DNA of 29,914 nucleotides from Clostridiales bacterium (lineage in GTDB: Bacteria; Bacillota; Clostridia; Oscillospirales; Acutalibacteraceae): positions 1 to 29,914 of the forward strand of contig DXXH01000028.1 in NCBI GenBank assembly GCA_019416395.1, read 5' to 3'. A model generated the notes under the pieces. That model was not told the origin of the DNA and did not search any database. It saw only the letters and a list, made by a program, of their open reading frames with translations. Of the stretch, positions 24,104 to 29,914 are shown one piece after another. Made by a program: the position numbers and the translations under genes. Positions within the stretch are counted from its first letter, which is position 1; every line of letters starts with the position of its first letter.

Positions 24104-25187
24104 GTGTTTCTGTCTCCTTTTCCTCTTTTGCGAACACTGTCTTGACGCTGACTTCGGGAAGCAGTCCCAAGGCGTCCCCAAGAGACTGAATCTCCGATTC
24201 GGTACCGTCCAGTGCCACGCTGATGAAATACACGCCCGCTTTTTTATAGGGCATTCCCATTCGCCCAATCACCAGTTCCGAGTAACGGTGGAGAATCTCA
24301 TTGATTTTCCCAGCCCTTCCGTAATCTTTCGTCAGAATCGTAACCGACGCGATCCGATGTGGGCTGCCAGCCGTGGCGGGTTCCCGTTCGTTCCAGCCAT
24401 CTGGCACGATCTCTACTGGCAGGACGCTACGCAAAACGGTTTCCGGCGTCTCAACGTCCCCGATCACTGCCCGCACTCCAAAGGCCCGGCGGATATTGGC
24501 TTCGGTCACCACGTCACGGGTGGGGCCGAAAATACTGCTGCCGTCCTTGCAGAGCAGAAAGCTTTTTCCTGCCCGCTGGAGAGCGTGGGCAGGGTAATGG
24601 GTGTTGAACAGGCAGATCATTCCCTCCGCCGCCAGCCGGGAGAGGGTTTCCAGCACAATCAGCTGATTTTTAAAATCCAGATTGGATTCCGGCTCGTCCA
24701 GCACCAGAATCCGGGGCTGACTTGCCAGCGCTCGGGCGATCAGCACCATCTGCAATTCACCGCCGCTGATTTCGGAACATTTCTTTTCTTTTAGATGTAA
24801 AATACCCAGCTGATCCATCATCTGGTCGGCCATTTGTATGTCCTCAGCTTTTGGTTGGGAAAACACACCGATCCGGCTGCTGCGCCCAAGCAGCACCATT
24901 TCCCCCGCGGAATAAGCAGCCGACGCGTTTTTCGCCTGAGGGACATAGGCGATAGTCCGCCACAATTCCCGCTGGGGAATTGTCCGAATATCCTTTCCGT
25001 CAATGGAACTGCGTCCGTCTTTCCACCGGAGAAATCCCATCATGCAGCGGAGCATGGTGGTTTTTCCGGCACCATTGGGGCCCAGTATGGCGATCAGTTC
25101 ACCGTCCGTAGCTTCCAGGGAAACATTCCGGAGCAGCTGTTCTCCTTTTTTGTAGCCGAAGCAACCGTTTTCTACCGCGATCCTCAC
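24081..25187 (-). CDS. ABC transporter ATPase fused to a TM1266-type domain
   Basis: The 368-residue protein has an N-terminal FecE/BtuD-type ATPase: Walker A GPNGAGKTT (36-44), signature SGGELQ (141-146), Walker B ILVLDEPESNLD (160-171), switch His197. After residue 275 comes a second domain, RIASVTILTKDYGRAGKINEIL, then VIGRMGMPYKKAGVYFISVALDG and VSVKTVF. This matches closely the free-standing TM1266-type protein at 26206-26475. Typical ATPases of this class end near residue 260, so this is a real fusion. The start is GTG, overlapping the permease stop (GTGA). It powers import through the FecCD-type permease; the extra domain may sense metal or link transport to cofactor assembly (inference). 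Confidence 0.9.
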   Translation of the reverse strand: MRIAVENGCFGYKKGEQLLRNVSLEATDGELIAILGPNGAGKTTMLRCMMGFLRWKDGRSSIDGKDIRTIPQRELWRTIAYVPQAKNASAAYSAGEMVLLGRSSRIGVFSQPKAEDIQMADQMMDQLGILHLKEKKCSEISGGELQMVLIARALASQPRILVLDEPESNLDFKNQLIVLETLSRLAAEGMICLFNTHYPAHALQRAGKSFLLCKDGSSIFGPTRDVVTEANIRRAFGVRAVIGDVETPETVLRSVLPVEIVPDGWNEREPATAGSPHRIASVTILTKDYGRAGKINEILHRYSELVIGRMGMPYKKAGVYFISVALDGTESEIQSLGDALGLLPEVSVKTVFAKEEKETETHEQSGTD

Positions 25188-26209
25188 AGCGACCAGCCCC
25201 CACTTCTCCGCATCAGAATAATAAAGAACGGGGCGCCAATAATTGCTGTGAGAATCGACACCGGAATCTCTGCGGCGGATACGCTTCTTGCCAGGGTGTC
25301 CACCAGAATCATAAAGACCGCGCCGAAGCTGATCGATGCAGGCATCAGCGAAAGGTGGTTATTCCCAAACTTCATTCGGCAGATATGAGGTACCAGCAAT
25401 CCAACCCAGCCTACCTGTCCGCACATAGAGACGCAGGACGCTGTCATCATGGTGGCGCAGACGATCACTACGCCCCGCAGTACCCGGACGTTGACACCGG
25501 AGGAGCGGGCTTCGTCTTCGGAAAGGGGCAGAAGGTTCAGCCGCCAACGCAGTGCCAACAGCAAAATCAATCCGACGAGAATGGGGGGAGCCCCCAATTT
25601 GAGAGAGCCGAAATTGGCGGAATCCAGGCTACCCATCAACCAGTAAGTGATGGCGGGCAATTCACTTTCGGTGTCGGCGGTATACTTGACCAGCGAAACC
25701 AGCGCGGAAAACAGGGACCCGATCATAATGCCCGACAGCACAATGGTATTCAGCCCCCGGCCTTTCCCAGCGCCTGCCAGCCAGGTCAGCAATACTGCCG
25801 CTCCCCCAAATAACAGCGCGGTCCCCTGGATCCCTAACAGGCTCATTCCCATGAGAATGCCCAGGGCAGCGCCAAAGCTTGCGCCAGATGCGACTCCCAG
25901 CGTATCTGGGGTTGCCAGGGGATTGGCGAACAAACTCTGGTAGGCGCACCCTGCGCCGGACAACCCGGCACCCACCAGGATATCCAGCAAAATGCGGGGA
26001 AGACGGATGTTCCAGAGCACCATGTCATTCTGGGCGGAAACTGCTTCATTGCCGCTGAGTTTTGTGACCAGAGAAGCGAAGATATCGGTGGGCGGGATCC
26101 AGAGCCGTCCAATACCCATCGCCACAAACCCCACTGCTACTGGCAACACAAACAGCAGGATCAGCCAGCCAAAAGACAGTTTACCCTGCTGTTTTACCCG
26201 GGCCCTCAT
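25184..26209 (-). CDS. FecCD-type ABC permease (iron-chelate/cobalamin class)
   Basis: This 341-residue protein with about ten membrane helices belongs to the type II importer permease family. Signatures include WNIRLPRILLDILVGAGLSGAGCAYQSLFANPLATPDTLGVASGA, split over residues 65-110, and GQVGWVGLLVPHICRMKFG near the C-terminal third, which contacts the ATPase. It works with the ATPase downstream and the lipoprotein at 18518-19732. The ATG at 26209 overlaps the stop of the TM1266-type gene (ATGA) and it ends overlapping the ATPase gene by GTGA. Confidence 0.93.
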   Translation of the reverse strand: MRARVKQQGKLSFGWLILLFVLPVAVGFVAMGIGRLWIPPTDIFASLVTKLSGNEAVSAQNDMVLWNIRLPRILLDILVGAGLSGAGCAYQSLFANPLATPDTLGVASGASFGAALGILMGMSLLGIQGTALLFGGAAVLLTWLAGAGKGRGLNTIVLSGIMIGSLFSALVSLVKYTADTESELPAITYWLMGSLDSANFGSLKLGAPPILVGLILLLALRWRLNLLPLSEDEARSSGVNVRVLRGVVIVCATMMTASCVSMCGQVGWVGLLVPHICRMKFGNNHLSLMPASISFGAVFMILVDTLARSVSAAEIPVSILTAIIGAPFFIILMRRSGGWSL

Positions 26210-26475
26210 TTCGTTCCCCCGTCTGATGACTGAATAGAGGAGTAAGCGGTTTTGACCTGGACACCGTTCAGCCGGCCGGTTTTACCGGCAAGACTGCTGA
26301 TCACATCTTGCGGAGCGTCCACTGCGATAGAGATGATGTTGATTCCCTTTTCCCGGTAGGGAATTCCCATTCGTCCGATGATATGCTCGCCATATTCGTG
26401 CAAAATCTCGTTGAGACGGGAAACCGACCCGGAATCTTCCACGATGATCCCAATAATCGCGACTCTTGTCTGCAT
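26206..26475 (-). CDS. TM1266-type iron-only hydrogenase system regulator
   Basis: The 89-residue protein begins MQTRVAIIGIIVEDSGSVSR and continues with LNEIL, EHIIGRMGIPYREKG, INIISIAVDA and a C-terminal VQVKTAY. That pattern is the TM1266 family (small ferredoxin-like fold, often beside hydE/hydF/hydG and annotated as an iron-only hydrogenase system putative regulator). Its biochemical function is not established. I chose the ATG at 26475 because GGAAGAG is five bases upstream; the frame is open upstream, but that part lies across the leader terminator. It is the first gene of the ten-gene operon and is duplicated as the C-terminal domain of the ATPase. Confidence 0.88.
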   Translation of the reverse strand: MQTRVAIIGIIVEDSGSVSRLNEILHEYGEHIIGRMGIPYREKGINIISIAVDAPQDVISSLAGKTGRLNGVQVKTAYSSIQSSDGGTK

Positions 26476-26511
26476 ACTGTCTCTTCCTTTCCTCTTGCTG
26501 TAAACAGGCAT

Positions 26512-26542
26512 AAAAAATGGCCGCATCAAAAGATGCAGCCAT
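26512..26542 (-). terminator. Intrinsic terminator inside the operon leader
   Basis: On the minus strand ATGGCTGCATC and GATGCGGCCAT form an 11-bp stem (one mismatch) with a TTTT loop, followed by TTTTT. It lies between the promoter and the first gene, about 37 bases before the ATG at 26475, so it can only act by attenuation. Confidence 0.85.
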
Positions 26543-26673
26543 GCGGGTAGCAAAAATAAAATACCGGTGCCATTTTCACCCGGGGCAGTCCACTGGCCCG
26601 TGGCGTCAAAAGACCGTCTCACAATCCGATTTCGCATCTTCCATCTCAAAACCATTTTCAATGTCAGAATTTG
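26512..26673 (-). promoter_or_regulatory. Structured leader: attenuator or riboswitch of unassigned class
   Basis: The 5' leader of the operon carries several possible helices: TCTCAAA/TTTGAGA (26670-26676 with 26644-26650), CCAC/GTGG, and a GGTG-loop-CACC hairpin near 26566-26580. The loop of the last one contains AAAATGGC on the RNA strand (26569-26576). This is exactly complementary to GCCATTTT at the 3' arm and T-run of the terminator (26514-26521), so pairing would disrupt the terminator. The motif TGAAAATGG occurs a second time at 26652-26660. I could not match it to cobalamin, TPP, SAM or T-box consensus. The leader is non-coding with no obvious ribosome-bound peptide. Confidence 0.6.
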
Positions 26674-26686
26674 AGAATCATTATAA
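26672..26686. promoter_or_regulatory. Fur-box-like operator over the -10
   Basis: TGAGAATCATTATAA fits the 7-1-7 Fur motif (TGATAAT-N-ATTATCA) at 12 of 14 positions and covers the -10 and the start region. A larger dyad, TTTGAGA (26670-26676) with TCTCAAA (26693-26699), surrounds the -10 element. Binding by Fur with iron would block the promoter. The Fur gene itself is not in the window. Confidence 0.6.
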
Positions 26687-26708
26687 CATATCTCTCAAAG
26701 CATTGCAA
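26680..26708 (-). promoter_or_regulatory. Promoter of the ten-gene nitrogenase-like/hyd/ABC operon
   Basis: The minus strand has TTGCAA (26703-26708), a 17-bp spacer and consensus TATAAT (26680-26685), giving a start near 26673. Confidence 0.75.
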
Positions 26709-26822
26709 GTACGGGAATAAAATGCTCCCAAAACCACACCAGGGCAGCATGAATTTTGAGAGCGATCTGATGGGATAGTCTCTCAGTCCCATGGGGAAGC
26801 GGGAGATCCCAGTTCTTTTTCT

Positions 26823-28244
26823 TTAGGATACTTGCTGGGCTTTGCAGCGCCCGTGCTTTTGGCGAAACGCTGGCAGCGCTGCCCGGCCCAATTCTGTGAC
26901 AGGGCGTATCCACTTTCCTGAGTACATATGTACCTGCATCAGGATAAACCGAATGGGTTCGTCAATGTAGCAGCAGGCGAAGATCAGCAAGAATGGTGCC
27001 TTCCACAGGAGACCCGTCAGACAAACGCAGGGCAGCACCACTGCGTACATGAAGGAGATTTCCAGAATTGTGCCGTAAGCCGCGTCACCCGCCGACCGGT
27101 AAGTGTCGTTCTGAGTCCAGTTGCACATGCGGATCACAGCAGCTACACTGTAAATCATCAACAATCCAGTGCCGATTTCCAAAGATTCTCCGGAAAGGCT
27201 CATCACGCTCAGCAGTGGACGGTGGACTGCCAGCAGTGCCACGCACAACACAAAGATGCTGCATCCGCACAGCAGCACAAGCCGCTTGGCCCGCTCGTAG
27301 GCGGTGTCCAGTTCGCCAGCGCCCACGCTTTTGCCAACAAGCACCGATGCAGCGTTGGAAAAGCCCGAGAAAAAGCCGATGACAAGCCCTTCCAGTGTGC
27401 GGAACACTGCGATAGCGGCAATGGCTTCCTCGGACTGGCGTCCCAGCACAATGTTGATAACCATGTTGCCCACGCCAATCAAAATCTCATTGCAGAGAAT
27501 CGGAAAGCATTTTACAAAATAGGACCGCACAAAGGAACCGTTCCAGCGAAAATGCTTTGTGAAATGAAACAGATACGGGTACCCCTGTGCCCGGCTGAGA
27601 ATCAGGATAACCGCCATATTGACGGCAGCCGCGCAGGTGGTGGCCAGCGCCGCCCCCCGCACGCCCATTGCCGGAAGACCGAACTGTCCGTAAATGAACA
27701 CCCAGTTGAGGCACATGTTCGTTGCCACAGACGCAATGGCCGCATAGAGGGGAATCCGCACCCGCTCTGTGGACCGCAGCAGCGCGCTCATAGCCATGGA
27801 AATTACCTGCATAGGGTAGGCGAAGCCCACAACGCTCAGGTACTCTACGCCGATCGTCTGAATGGCCGTTTTGTCTGTGTAGATACTCATCACCAGCTCC
27901 GGAGCCAGCAGTGCAAGACAGGTGAAGATGGACGTAGAGGCCAGCATGCAGACCAGCGTCAGGCCAAAGGAACGGTCAATGCCGTCCTCATCTTTGGCGC
28001 CCCAGTATTGGGAGAAAAACAGCATACCGCCACCCACGAAGCCCCAGTATCCGGAAAACATCAGCGACGAAAATTGGGCGCAAAGACCCACCGCGCCAAC
28101 TGATGTTTCACCCAGTGGCGCAATCATCATGGTGTCCACCATGCTTCCTGTCGTGGTCAAAAGGTTTTGCAGCGCGACAGGAATGGCGATCACCGCAAGG
28201 TTCCGGAGAAAATTTCCCCAGGAAAACCCGGATTTTGTTTTCAA
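26823..28244 (-). CDS. MATE-family multidrug/toxin exporter
   Basis: This integral membrane protein of about 473 residues has the MATE two-bundle layout. The first bundle shows IPVALQNLLTTTGSMVDTMMIAPLGE and GMLFFSQYWGAKDEDGI. The second bundle shows FPILCNEILIGVGNMVINIVLGRQSEEAIAA and SNAASVLVGKSVGAGE. It would export a cation or drug with H+ or Na+. I chose a TTG start at 28244 with GGAGAG upstream; the in-frame ATGs at 28289 and 28319 are inside or upstream of the promoter. It is transcribed separately from the operon downstream, whose promoter lies beyond its end; a functional link is possible but not shown. Confidence 0.87.
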   Translation of the reverse strand: MKTKSGFSWGNFLRNLAVIAIPVALQNLLTTTGSMVDTMMIAPLGETSVGAVGLCAQFSSLMFSGYWGFVGGGMLFFSQYWGAKDEDGIDRSFGLTLVCMLASTSIFTCLALLAPELVMSIYTDKTAIQTIGVEYLSVVGFAYPMQVISMAMSALLRSTERVRIPLYAAIASVATNMCLNWVFIYGQFGLPAMGVRGAALATTCAAAVNMAVILILSRAQGYPYLFHFTKHFRWNGSFVRSYFVKCFPILCNEILIGVGNMVINIVLGRQSEEAIAAIAVFRTLEGLVIGFFSGFSNAASVLVGKSVGAGELDTAYERAKRLVLLCGCSIFVLCVALLAVHRPLLSVMSLSGESLEIGTGLLMIYSVAAVIRMCNWTQNDTYRSAGDAAYGTILEISFMYAVVLPCVCLTGLLWKAPFLLIFACCYIDEPIRFILMQVHMYSGKWIRPVTELGRAALPAFRQKHGRCKAQQVS

Positions 28245-28279
28245 TACCCTCTCTCCATTCCCAATAGAATTTCTGCGTA

Positions 28280-28308
28280 AGTATAGCATAAATATACTAA
28301 AAATACAA
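28280..28308 (-). promoter_or_regulatory. Promoter of the MATE gene
   Basis: The minus strand reads TTGTAT (28303-28308), a 17-bp spacer and TATACT (28280-28285) with a TGC extended -10. The start near 28273 leaves a leader of about 30 nt before the TTG start, and rules out the upstream in-frame ATGs. Confidence 0.7.
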
Positions 28309-28595
28309 TGTAGCGTCACGGATTTTAACTGTTTGGATTGGCAGAACAGTGCGTTGCTCCTCTGTTTCTGAGGACGGGGGAACTGTGCTCAGCGGAAGGC
28401 GTCCTGGTTCAGTGTAAGGGTAAACCCACCCTGGTACCCCGGATAAACATAGCGGAAAATGTTGCCCCATGCTTCGAACAGAACCCCACTGTGGTACCAA
28501 TTGCTACTTTGTCCAGATAGTCTGTAGTGTGAACCGGTATGGAGTTGAATGTTGAATGGTATCTTAAATTTATCGGGCAAATCTCCAGTTTCTTA

Positions 28596-28623
28596 TTGAC
28601 ATGAATCAGAAAAATAGTATAAT
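28596..28623 (+). promoter_or_regulatory. Promoter of the LacI-family gene
   Basis: Consensus TTGACA (28596-28601), 16-bp spacer and TATAAT (28618-28623). The -10 abuts the operator at 28622-28639, so the regulator should repress itself. Confidence 0.85.
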
Positions 28624-28639
28624 GTGTATCGATACATAT
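28622..28639. promoter_or_regulatory. LacI-type operator 1 (autoregulatory)
   Basis: ATGTGTATCGATACATAT is an 18-bp palindrome with one mismatched pair. Its 12-bp core TGTATCGATACA is identical to that of operator 2 at 29727-29752. It overlaps the -10 and start region of the regulator's own promoter. Confidence 0.8.
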
Positions 28640-28649
28640 GGAGGCGTTT

Positions 28650-29678
28650 ATGGCGAGTTTATATGATGTTGCAAAAAGAGCAGGAGTTTCTAAAACTTTG
28701 GTTTCCAGGGTGATTGGAAACAAAAAGGGAGTTAGCCAGAAATCCCGGGAAAAAATTTTGGCCGCCATGAAAGAGTTGCAGTATACGCCCAATGAATTGG
28801 CCCGGTCCCTTGTACGAAAGCGCACCTATACCATAGGCGTCATATTGGACAGCCTGTGTGAACCGTATTTTTTTGATTTGATCTCCGGTATTGAACAGGA
28901 AGTTGCAAAAACAGAGTATAATGTTATCTTTTGCAGCGGCCATGGGAAACCAGACCTGAAAAACCGGTACATTCACTACATGACACAAGGGAGAGTGGAT
29001 GGGGCAATTTTATTCGGCAGCCAATTGGACGATGAAGATTTGATAAAACAAATCGCCGCCACGGATTTTCCAATCGTTGTTGCCGAGAACAATTTATCGG
29101 ATCTTCCAATCAACAACATCATTGTGGATAACCTGTATGGCTCCAAACTGGCTGTGGATTACTTGTTTGCCTGCGGATGTCAGCGGATCTACCATGTACT
29201 GGGCGATGAGCGTGTGAAAGTAGCCTTGGACCGATATGAAGGATATTGTAAAGCGATGAAAGACCATGGGATCCATGTGACAGAGCAAATGCTGATTCGC
29301 GGTAAATTTGATGTTGAGCCGGCATATAATGCCATGTCAGAATGGATTCGCGAAAACGGAGTGGATCATTTACCAGACGGATTTTATTGCGGCTCCGATA
29401 AGTCTGCTTTGGGTGTGATGATGGCTTTACAAGACGCTGGTGTGTCTGTCCCGCAGCAAGTACAGATTGTGGGCTTCGACGACGATAAGCTGGAATATAA
29501 GGAATATCCCCCGAAAAAACTGACCACATTATCCCAGCCCCTTTATGAGGTTGGAAAAGCGGCTGTGGACATTTTGATCGATGAAATCGAAGGCAAAAAT
29601 GGGGAGAAAAAGAGAATGGTGTTCCAACCCAAACTGATTGTGCGGGACACCACAAAAGAACGTGTAGCACGGGATTGA
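28650..29678 (+). CDS. LacI/GalR-family transcriptional repressor
   Basis: The 342-residue protein begins with the LacI helix-turn-helix MASLYDVAKRAGVSKTLVSR and the hinge helix NELARSLVRKRTYTIGVIL, followed by a periplasmic-binding-like ligand domain (GSQLDDEDL, VGFDDDKLEYKEYPPKKLTTLSQP). The start is ATG 28650, with GGAGG five bases upstream; an in-frame ATG at 28638 overlaps the operator. The next gene is a GH4 6-phospho-glycosidase with the same operator, so the repressor probably controls beta-glucoside or similar sugar-phosphate use; the effector is likely a sugar or sugar phosphate (inference). Confidence 0.93.
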   Translation: MASLYDVAKRAGVSKTLVSRVIGNKKGVSQKSREKILAAMKELQYTPNELARSLVRKRTYTIGVILDSLCEPYFFDLISGIEQEVAKTEYNVIFCSGHGKPDLKNRYIHYMTQGRVDGAILFGSQLDDEDLIKQIAATDFPIVVAENNLSDLPINNIIVDNLYGSKLAVDYLFACGCQRIYHVLGDERVKVALDRYEGYCKAMKDHGIHVTEQMLIRGKFDVEPAYNAMSEWIRENGVDHLPDGFYCGSDKSALGVMMALQDAGVSVPQQVQIVGFDDDKLEYKEYPPKKLTTLSQPLYEVGKAAVDILIDEIEGKNGEKKRMVFQPKLIVRDTTKERVARD

Positions 29679-29686
29679 GTTGCAGT

Positions 29687-29724
29687 AAAAACAAACTTTC
29701 TTTCTGAGGAAAGTTTTGTTTTTT
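29687..29724 (+). terminator. Terminator of the LacI-family gene
   Basis: AAAACAAACTTTC and GAAAGTTTTGTTTT form a stem of about 13 bp with a short loop, followed by more T residues, 10 bases after the stop codon. Confidence 0.8.
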
Positions 29725-29726
29725 GG

Positions 29727-29752
29727 GCAAATGTGTATCGATACACATTTGC
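29727..29752. promoter_or_regulatory. LacI-type operator 2 before the GH4 gene
   Basis: A perfect 26-bp palindrome; the left half is GCAAATGTGTATC and the right half its exact complement. It shares the core TGTATCGATACA with operator 1. It lies 52 bases before the GH4 start codon, between the lacI terminator and the gene. Confidence 0.85.
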
Positions 29753-29804
29753 GGTACATGCGGTATGTGGCAAAAAATCAAGATCAAAGAAAGAAGGACA
29801 AAAA

Positions 29805-29914
29805 ATGAAATTTACAATTGTAGGAGCAGGGAGTTCTTATACGCCGGAGCTGTTAGATGAAATGGGAGCTAGAAAAGAGTCTTTGCCTGTCAAAGACATC
29901 GTGCTCTATGACAT
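29805..29914 (+). CDS. GH4-family 6-phospho-glycosidase, N-terminal fragment (runs off the window)
   Basis: The visible 36 codons begin MKFTIVGAGSSYTPELLDE, the GH4 NAD-binding motif (GxGSxYTPEL). Glycoside hydrolase family 4 enzymes (6-phospho-beta- or alpha-glucosidases, LicH/CelF type) use NAD+ and a divalent metal to cleave phosphorylated disaccharides brought in by PTS systems. AAGGA lies upstream of the ATG. The operator at 29727-29752 suggests repression by the adjacent LacI-type protein. The substrate and the rest of the operon lie beyond the window. Confidence 0.85.
   Translation, partial: MKFTIVGAGSSYTPELLDEMGARKESLPVKDIVLYD

Larger units (their letters stand above)
26476..26822. 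other. Intergenic region between the MATE gene and the ten-gene operon
   Basis: It holds the promoter, Fur-box-like site and attenuator leader described separately. The part from 26709 to 26822, just after the MATE stop, shows no hairpin with a T-run, so I found no terminator for the MATE gene. Confidence 0.6.
28245..28649. other. Divergent intergenic region between the MATE and lacI-type genes
   Basis: About 400 bases. It holds the MATE promoter at one end and the LacI-type promoter and operator at the other. The middle (28389-28580, minus strand) is an open frame of 63 codons with a TTG start, containing NWYHSGVLFEAWGNIF, and unlike any family I recognise. GGAG is only two bases from its start, so I do not call it a gene. 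Confidence 0.45.

Noticed and set aside
18518..26475. True nitrogen-fixation (nif) locus
   Set aside because: Only NifH-, D- and K-like genes occur; no nifB, nifE/N pair or nifV. The FeMo-cofactor ligands are not visible and the K-like subunit lacks a P-cluster Cys.
18518..26475. Methylthio-alkane reductase or F430 (CfbCD) system
   Set aside because: The Mar locus carries a NifB-like radical SAM and CfbCD lacks a second component-1 subunit. Here the radical SAM is HydE-like and two different component-1 subunits are present.
26543..26673. Cobalamin riboswitch or T-box before the ten-gene operon
   Set aside because: GCCAC-like stretches are present, but the B12-box core and the T-box T-loop/specifier elements are absent. 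The element is left unassigned.

Overview
The window looks like a chromosomal segment of an anaerobic Firmicute of the class Clostridia, probably an Oscillospiraceae-type gut bacterium. This is inferred from moderately GC-rich coding DNA, strong AGGAGG-type ribosome sites, ATGA/GTGA-coupled operons, FeFe-hydrogenase maturation proteins, Gram-positive lipoproteins and LacI/GH4 sugar-phosphate genes. I see no tRNA, rRNA, CRISPR array, insertion sequence or phage gene.

Layout. 1-480: start of an unrecognised minus-strand gene, its promoter and a possible 33-codon leader ORF. 481-4892: minus-strand housekeeping and accessory genes: a VOC protein, an MFS exporter, a DUF1349 protein, and a three-gene operon (SGNH hydrolase, peptide deformylase-like protein, YfcE-type phosphoesterase) with a good promoter. 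5059-8162: a MerR-family regulator followed by its probable target, an SDR oxidoreductase plus an OFA-type MFS transporter. The target promoter has the stretched 19-bp spacer typical of MerR control, and the transporter is interrupted by an in-frame TAG. 8326-9447: an MsrA-MsrB fusion lipoprotein. 9448-10037: the 3' end and terminator of a minus-strand zinc-ribbon gene, butted against a trpE that has lost its 5' half. 10038-15782: trp operon (trpE')GDCFBA on the plus strand, tightly overlapped, closed by a terminator shared with the convergent operon.

15943-26708 is the most interesting region: one minus-strand operon of ten genes. In transcription order it encodes a TM1266-type protein, an FecCD-type permease, an ABC ATPase carrying a fused second TM1266-type domain, HydE, a NifH-like reductase, two nitrogenase component-1-like subunits, an Fe-chelate/corrinoid-type binding lipoprotein, HydF and aspartate ammonia-lyase. 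Genes mostly overlap or are separated by a few tens of bases. The operon starts at a promoter with a Fur-box-like sequence over its -10, and has a leader of about 130 nt ending in an intrinsic terminator whose 3' arm is complementary to an upstream loop, i.e. an attenuator or riboswitch. The nitrogenase-like proteins lack neighbours for N2 fixation (no nifB/E/N/V). The interleaving suggests an iron-responsive system in which a metal chelate or tetrapyrrole-like compound is imported and acted on by a two-component reductase, tied to H-cluster-type assembly proteins. The substrate cannot be read from sequence.

26823-29914: a MATE transporter with its own promoter (minus strand), then an autoregulated LacI-family repressor (plus strand) and the first 36 codons of a GH4 6-phospho-glycosidase, each preceded by a near-perfect or perfect palindromic operator with core TGTATCGATACA.
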